NCBI GenBank assembly: GCA_024275165.1
Contig: JAJRZQ010000009.1
Location: 1 to 5,258, forward strand
DNA: 5,258 bases
Direction: 5' to 3'
DNA from: a bacterium
GTDB taxonomy: Bacteria; SAR324; XYD2-FULL-50-16
In this document: piece by piece, positions 4,812-5,258 of the stretch
Layout: each line of letters opens with the position of its first letter
Position numbering within the stretch: the stretch's first letter is position 1
The notes under the pieces: generated by a model
The model's input: the letters and a program-made list of their open reading frames with translations, nothing else
Databases searched by the model: none
What the model was told of the DNA's origin: nothing
Program-made: the position numbers and the translations under genes

Positions 4812-5258
4812 ATGAATCTGGAACACAATTACGATTTTGGAGCCAACAAGATCATTAAGAATGAAAGTGGGGCTTTTTGCGGCTCGCGGAAGAACTAGGC
4901 AACATATCCAAAGCCTGTAACATCATGGGTTTTTCCCGTGATACTTTCTACCGCTACAAGCAGGCGGTGGAAGAAGGCGGGGTTGAAGCCTTGATCGAGA
5001 AGACCCGGCGCGAGCCCAATATCAAGAACCGGGTTGCGCCTGAGGTGGAAGAGGCCGTTTGTGCCTTAGCTATCGAATTTCCCGCCTATGGGCAACTCAG
5101 GGCCGGCAATGAACCGCGCAAGCAGGGCATCATCGTTTCCCCTGCTGGAGCGCGCTGTATATGGCTTCGCCACGGGCTAGAAAACATGAAAAAGCGGCTG
5201 AATGCCTTGGAAGCGAAGGTAACCAAAGAAGGAGGTATCCTCACTGAGCCCAGTTGGT
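4812..5258 (+). pseudogene. IS481-type transposase, frameshifted near the N-terminus and cut by the window end
   Basis: An ATG at 4812 with a good Shine-Dalgarno opens MNLEHNYDFGANKIIKNES, but this frame hits TAG about 29 codons on. The family sequence continues in the -1 frame from about 4871: LAEELGNISKACNIMGFSRD, then FYRYKQAVEEGGVEALIEKT, NRVAPEVEEAV, AYGQLRAGNEPRKQG, IWLRHGLENMKKRL and LEAKV. This is the helix-turn-helix N-terminal half of the long IS481-type transposases; the DDE catalytic core lies beyond the window. The break falls at GTGGGGCTTTTTGC (4867-4880). Removing one A from 4864-4866 and one T from the T5 run would restore NEVGLLRLAEEL, so it looks like homopolymer indels rather than a designed two-ORF layout. 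A -1 ribosomal slip on the T run is a less likely alternative. Confidence 0.8.

Larger units (their letters stand above)
4738..5258 (+). mobile_element. Left part of an IS481-type insertion sequence
   Basis: The element is assigned from the transposase reading frame. A possible left end starts at 4738 with TGACAGTTCTTAAAAAAG, 74 bp ahead of the transposase ATG, which is a plausible distance for a terminal repeat plus promoter. The right end lies outside the window, so the boundary cannot be confirmed by matching inverted repeats or a target duplication. Confidence 0.5.

Overview
This window comes from a Gram-negative bacterium, probably a proteobacterium or relative. It encodes an outer-membrane-type beta-barrel protein, Sec signal peptides and periplasmic flavoprotein machinery. 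The exact lineage cannot be read from the sequence. It is an accessory-looking segment bounded by two insertion-sequence fragments: the 3' end of an IS3-family transposase at the left edge (1-114, element end about 141) and the 5' part of a frameshifted IS481-type transposase at the right edge (4812-5258).

The core is a compact four-gene operon on the minus strand, read from 3568 down to 321. In order it encodes a signal-peptide-bearing porin-like outer membrane protein, a secreted FMN-binding-domain protein with a covalent flavinylation motif (SGAT), an exported ApbE (FAD:protein FMN transferase), and a four-helix membrane protein with paired histidines that fit a two-haem b-type cytochrome. 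The first two genes are 1 nt apart and the other two junctions are ATGA overlaps, so the four are almost certainly co-translated. The likely logic is that ApbE attaches FMN to the FMN-binding protein in the periplasm. The membrane protein would pass electrons from the quinone pool to that flavin, and the porin would bring a substrate or acceptor across the outer membrane. The electron acceptor is unknown. Upstream lies a consensus TTGACA box, and a 14-bp inverted repeat overlaps the candidate core promoter, so the operon may be repressor-controlled.

The downstream end of the operon (300-359) carries three perfect head-to-tail copies of a 20-bp unit that rewrite the C-terminal tail of the membrane protein. 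Between the operon and the right-hand IS there is about 0.8 kb with no convincing gene, then a tRNA-Cys(GCA)-like gene on the minus strand with encoded CCA but several non-canonical positions. A further AT-rich intergenic stretch follows, containing a perfect 16-bp palindrome. The palindrome shares a 9-bp half-site with the operon promoter.
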